From: Streptomyces sp. 11x1
GTDB taxonomy: Bacteria > Actinomycetota > Actinomycetes > Streptomycetales > Streptomycetaceae
DNA: 64,000 bases
NCBI RefSeq assembly: GCF_032598905.1
Contig: NZ_CP122458.1
Span: 1,736,001-1,800,000 of the forward strand
Direction of reading: 5' to 3'
Below the pieces are notes generated by a model. The model was given only the letters and a program-made list of their open reading frames with translations, was not told where the DNA came from and searched no databases. The position numbers and the translations under genes were made by a program. Every line of letters starts with the position of its first letter. Position 1 is the stretch's first letter. Of the stretch, positions 61,862-64,000 are shown in pieces.

Positions 61862-63799
61862 GTGCCGTCGATTCTTCGCGCACGCCTCAGATCCCCCCTC
61901 ACCGCGGTGCTCACCACCACCGCCCTCCTCGCCCTCAGCCCCTCCCACCACGCCGGGGCCGCGCCCCAACCCACCCCCATCACGGCCGAGTTCGAGCAGC
62001 AGGTCCTCTTCAAGGCCTCCCAGGACCCCGGCTACGCCTGCTTCCGCATCCCGGCGATCGTGCGAAGCAACACCGGCACCCTGCTCGCCTTCGCCGAGGG
62101 CCGCGTCCTGAACTGCGGGGACGCGGCCGACATAGACCTCGTGGTGAAGCGGTCCACGGACGGCGGCCGCACCTGGGGCCCCTTGCAGGTGGTCAACGAG
62201 GGCGGCGGCGACACCCACGGCAACCCCGCCCCCGTGGTCGACCGCCGGACCGGCCGCATCGTGCTGGCGGAGACGTACAACACGGGCCGCCTCGACAGCG
62301 CGAGCTGTGACGTCCCCTGCGACCGCGCCCCGCACCTCCAGCGCAGCGACGACGACGGGCTGACCTGGTCCGAGCCGCGCAGCCTGAGCGACCAGATCCG
62401 CCCGGCCGACTGGAACTCCTGGTACGCCACCGGCCCGGTGCACGGCATCCAGCTCACCCGGGGCCCGCGCGCCGGACGCCTCGTGCTCGGCGTCAACGCC
62501 GAGACCTGGGCGGGCGGCCGGGTCACCGCCAACCACGCGGCGCTCGTGACCAGCGACGACGGCGGGGAGAACTGGAGGATCGGCGCCACGGACACCTGGC
62601 CGGTCGCGGACGACGGAACGTTCCGCCAGAAGCCGTCGGAGCTGACACTCGCCGAGCGCGCGGACGGCTCGGTGCTGGTCAGCGGGCGCGAGCAGGACGG
62701 CACCGACCTGGGCCACCGCAGCCAGACGGTCAGCAGGGACGGGGGCACCACCTTCACCGGGCCCTTCCGGGCGCTCCCGGACCTGTACACGCCCCAGGTG
62801 CAGGGCTCCGTGCTGCGCCTCGGGAACCGGATGCTGCTGGCGGCCCCGGCCGACCTCGACCGCCGCCGCACCATGGCGATCCGCTCCTCGTACGACGGCG
62901 GGCGCACCTGGGAGAGCGTGGACCGGGGCACGGTCGTCACCACGGACTGGTCCGGCTACTCGGATCTGGTCCGGATCGGCGGCGGCGAGGCAGGCAACGA
63001 GGTCGTCGGGCTGCTGTACGAGGGCGGCGCGGTCGACGCCCGGGACGAGATCCGCTTCGCCCGGTTCACCGAGGACTGGCTGAAGCCCCGCAGGGGTCCG
63101 GACCCGACGACGCCGGACCTCGCGCCCGGCGGCAGACCGGCGGCCGTCCTCGGGGGCGCCCGGCCCACGGACGGCGTGGTCGGCGGCGCGCTCGGGTTCG
63201 ACGGCGCCGACGACGCCGTACGGCTGCCGTACCGGTCCCGACTGCCGCTCGGCACCGAGGAGTTCACCGCCTCGCTCTGGTTCCGGTACTCGGCGACCGC
63301 CGGGGAACAGCCGATGCTGTGGATGGGCGGGGTCGGCACCACACAGCCGCAGGTGTGGCTGCGCGGGGAGCCGGCGTCCGGGCGGCTGACGGGGCTGATC
63401 ACCGTGCGGGACGGGGCCTCGCCGCCCCGCACCGCCTCCGTGCGCTCCACGGGCGCGTACAACGACGGGGCGTGGCACCGGCTCGTGCTACGGCGCGATG
63501 GGGGTACCTCCCGCGCGAGCGCAGCCGAGCGTGGGGGAGGGCAGCTCACCCTCTTCGTCGACGGCACCGCGTTCACCGCCGCCGACGTCCCCGGATCGGT
63601 CAGCCGGAACTCGCCGTTCGGCGTGCACATCGGGCAACGGGTGGACAGCCGCGCCCACTTCACCGGCTCGATCGACGAAGTACGGCTGTACGACCGGGCG
63701 TTGAGCGACGCGGAAGTGGCCGGGCTCTCGTCGGCCGACTCCGCGACGCGCGGCGAGATCCTGCGACTGCCCATGGACCGGGTGAACGCGGGCAACTAA
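61862..63799 (+). CDS. Secreted exo-alpha-sialidase (GH33) with C-terminal LamG-like domain
   Basis: The product has 645 residues. A signal peptide (about 1-33) precedes a six-bladed sialidase propeller with FRIPAIV (RIP motif, first catalytic arginine) and at least five Asp-boxes (STDGGRTW, SDDDGLTW, SDDGGENW, SRDGGTTF, SYDGGRTW). Tyr in WSGYSDLV and Glu in LYEGGAVD complete the site. A LamG/concanavalin-like domain covers about 440-645. Within it, about 14 residues (around 546-560) come from an inserted palindromic DNA repeat. The GTG at 61862 has GAAGGG upstream; the ATG at 61796 would place the operator inside the gene. Confidence 0.85.
   Translation: MPSILRARLRSPLTAVLTTTALLALSPSHHAGAAPQPTPITAEFEQQVLFKASQDPGYACFRIPAIVRSNTGTLLAFAEGRVLNCGDAADIDLVVKRSTDGGRTWGPLQVVNEGGGDTHGNPAPVVDRRTGRIVLAETYNTGRLDSASCDVPCDRAPHLQRSDDDGLTWSEPRSLSDQIRPADWNSWYATGPVHGIQLTRGPRAGRLVLGVNAETWAGGRVTANHAALVTSDDGGENWRIGATDTWPVADDGTFRQKPSELTLAERADGSVLVSGREQDGTDLGHRSQTVSRDGGTTFTGPFRALPDLYTPQVQGSVLRLGNRMLLAAPADLDRRRTMAIRSSYDGGRTWESVDRGTVVTTDWSGYSDLVRIGGGEAGNEVVGLLYEGGAVDARDEIRFARFTEDWLKPRRGPDPTTPDLAPGGRPAAVLGGARPTDGVVGGALGFDGADDAVRLPYRSRLPLGTEEFTASLWFRYSATAGEQPMLWMGGVGTTQPQVWLRGEPASGRLTGLITVRDGASPPRTASVRSTGAYNDGAWHRLVLRRDGGTSRASAAERGGGQLTLFVDGTAFTAADVPGSVSRNSPFGVHIGQRVDSRAHFTGSIDEVRLYDRALSDAEVAGLSSADSATRGEILRLPMDRVNAGN
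63497..63540. repeat. Palindromic Streptomyces repeat inside the sialidase gene
   Basis: The segment starts GATGGGGGTACCTCCCGCGC and ends AGCGTGGGGGAGG. CCTCCC pairs with GGGGAGG around a GC-rich middle. This type of repeat is normally intergenic. It stays in frame and splits the LamG motif WHRLVLRR and GGGQLTLFVDG. Confidence 0.75.
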
Positions 63800-63809
63800 C
63801 GTCCCTTGC

Positions 63810-64000
63810 GTGCCCGACGACGCCGGAGCGCGACAGCGGACAGGGGCCGGACCGGTCCTGATCCTGGCCCTGGTCCTGGCCCTCGCCGCCGTGCTGCTCA
63901 CCGTCCTCCCGGACGACGACCGGGAGGGCGGCGTGTCCTGCACGGCCAGTACGGTCCGGGACTGGAACCCGGACACGTCGCTGACCGGCGAGTTCACCCG
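63810..64000 (+). CDS. Exported or membrane-anchored protein, N-terminal part (cut by window edge)
   Basis: The visible 63 codons start with GTG: MPDDAGARQRTGAG, then a hydrophobic segment (PVLILALVLALAAVLLTVL) and a mature start with a cysteine, VSCTASTVRDWNPDTSLTGEF. A TAACGT -10-like element overlaps the sialidase stop codon and ends 7 bp before the GTG, so a leaderless transcript is possible. The family cannot be named from this fragment. Confidence 0.65.
   Translation, partial: MPDDAGARQRTGAGPVLILALVLALAAVLLTVLPDDDREGGVSCTASTVRDWNPDTSLTGEFT

Overview
The window is high-GC actinobacterial chromosome, almost certainly Streptomyces. The evidence is strong G/C third-position bias, many GTG starts, Tat-type secreted proteins, XRE/FHA/Ser-Thr-kinase genes, ROK and FCD-GntR sugar and acid regulators, leaderless -10/start arrangements, and the G-rich palindromic intergenic repeats common in that genus. 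Gene order (EF-G paralogue, tRNA-Leu, sucCD paralogue, ThDP enzyme, frc, OFA transporter, sugar operon, FabH) looks like ordinary Streptomyces chromosome. No phage, IS element, transposase, CRISPR array or rRNA was seen.

Layout. 1-7.8 kb: the N-terminus of an XRE regulator, a secreted NlpC/P60 hydrolase, a very large XRE-nSTAND-WD40 (14 repeats) protein, and a divergent pair of secreted proteins (a small Cys-rich protein and a GH43-AbfB glycosidase). 7.8-12.6 kb: an elongation-factor-G paralogue with a previously unlisted 39-codon leader ORF plus hairpin in its 5' leader, a GH26 mannanase-like secreted enzyme, and tRNA-Leu(GAG). 12.8-23.3 kb: oxalate locus 1. An aldehyde dehydrogenase and a succinyl-CoA ligase pair (sucCD) are divergent from a ThDP-dependent probable oxalyl-CoA decarboxylase, formyl-CoA:oxalate CoA-transferase (frc), an NDP-forming acyl-CoA synthetase and an OFA-family antiporter. 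23.3-30.7 kb: a Tat-exported TIM-barrel protein and a tightly overlapping six-gene operon of ebo type (myo-inositol-phosphate-synthase-like, TIM barrel, EboA, TatD/EboB, EboE, phosphodiesterase/EboF-like) without a UbiA (EboC) gene. 30.8-42.4 kb: secreted ThuA/DUF1080 lipoprotein, PQQ-type sugar dehydrogenase with PKD and CBM6-like modules, then a sugar operon (ROK regulator, ABC ATPase, permease, binding lipoprotein, Gfo/Idh/MocA dehydrogenase, TIM-barrel isomerase). 42.8-53.2 kb: FCD-type GntR regulator, FabH-like ketosynthase, small secreted proteins, an M23 peptidase, an FHA + Ser/Thr kinase pair, a YciI-like protein and a GtrB/GtrA/polytopic membrane protein set. 53.2-61.4 kb: oxalate/formate locus 2. 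An OFA antiporter with a 45-aa small subunit is divergent from a ketopantoate-reductase-like gene (possible oxalyl-CoA reductase) and an NAD-dependent formate dehydrogenase whose catalytic chain is split between two genes, followed by fdhD. 61.5-64 kb: a large inverted repeat, a secreted sialidase carrying an in-frame palindromic repeat, and the start of a further exported protein.

How it fits together (inference). Oxalate imported by the OFA carriers would be activated by Frc, decarboxylated to formyl-CoA and released as formate. The formate dehydrogenase of locus 2 would oxidise this to CO2 with NADH formation, while the PanE-like protein and the aldehyde dehydrogenase might reduce part of the oxalyl-CoA for assimilation. 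Three similar operator-like sequences (16429-16452, 43585-43615, 54852-54882) lie before locus 1, before the GntR gene, and before locus 2. They suggest that the GntR protein controls both loci. Carbohydrate scavenging (GH43, GH26, sialidase, PQQ dehydrogenase, sugar ABC operon) is the second theme of the window.
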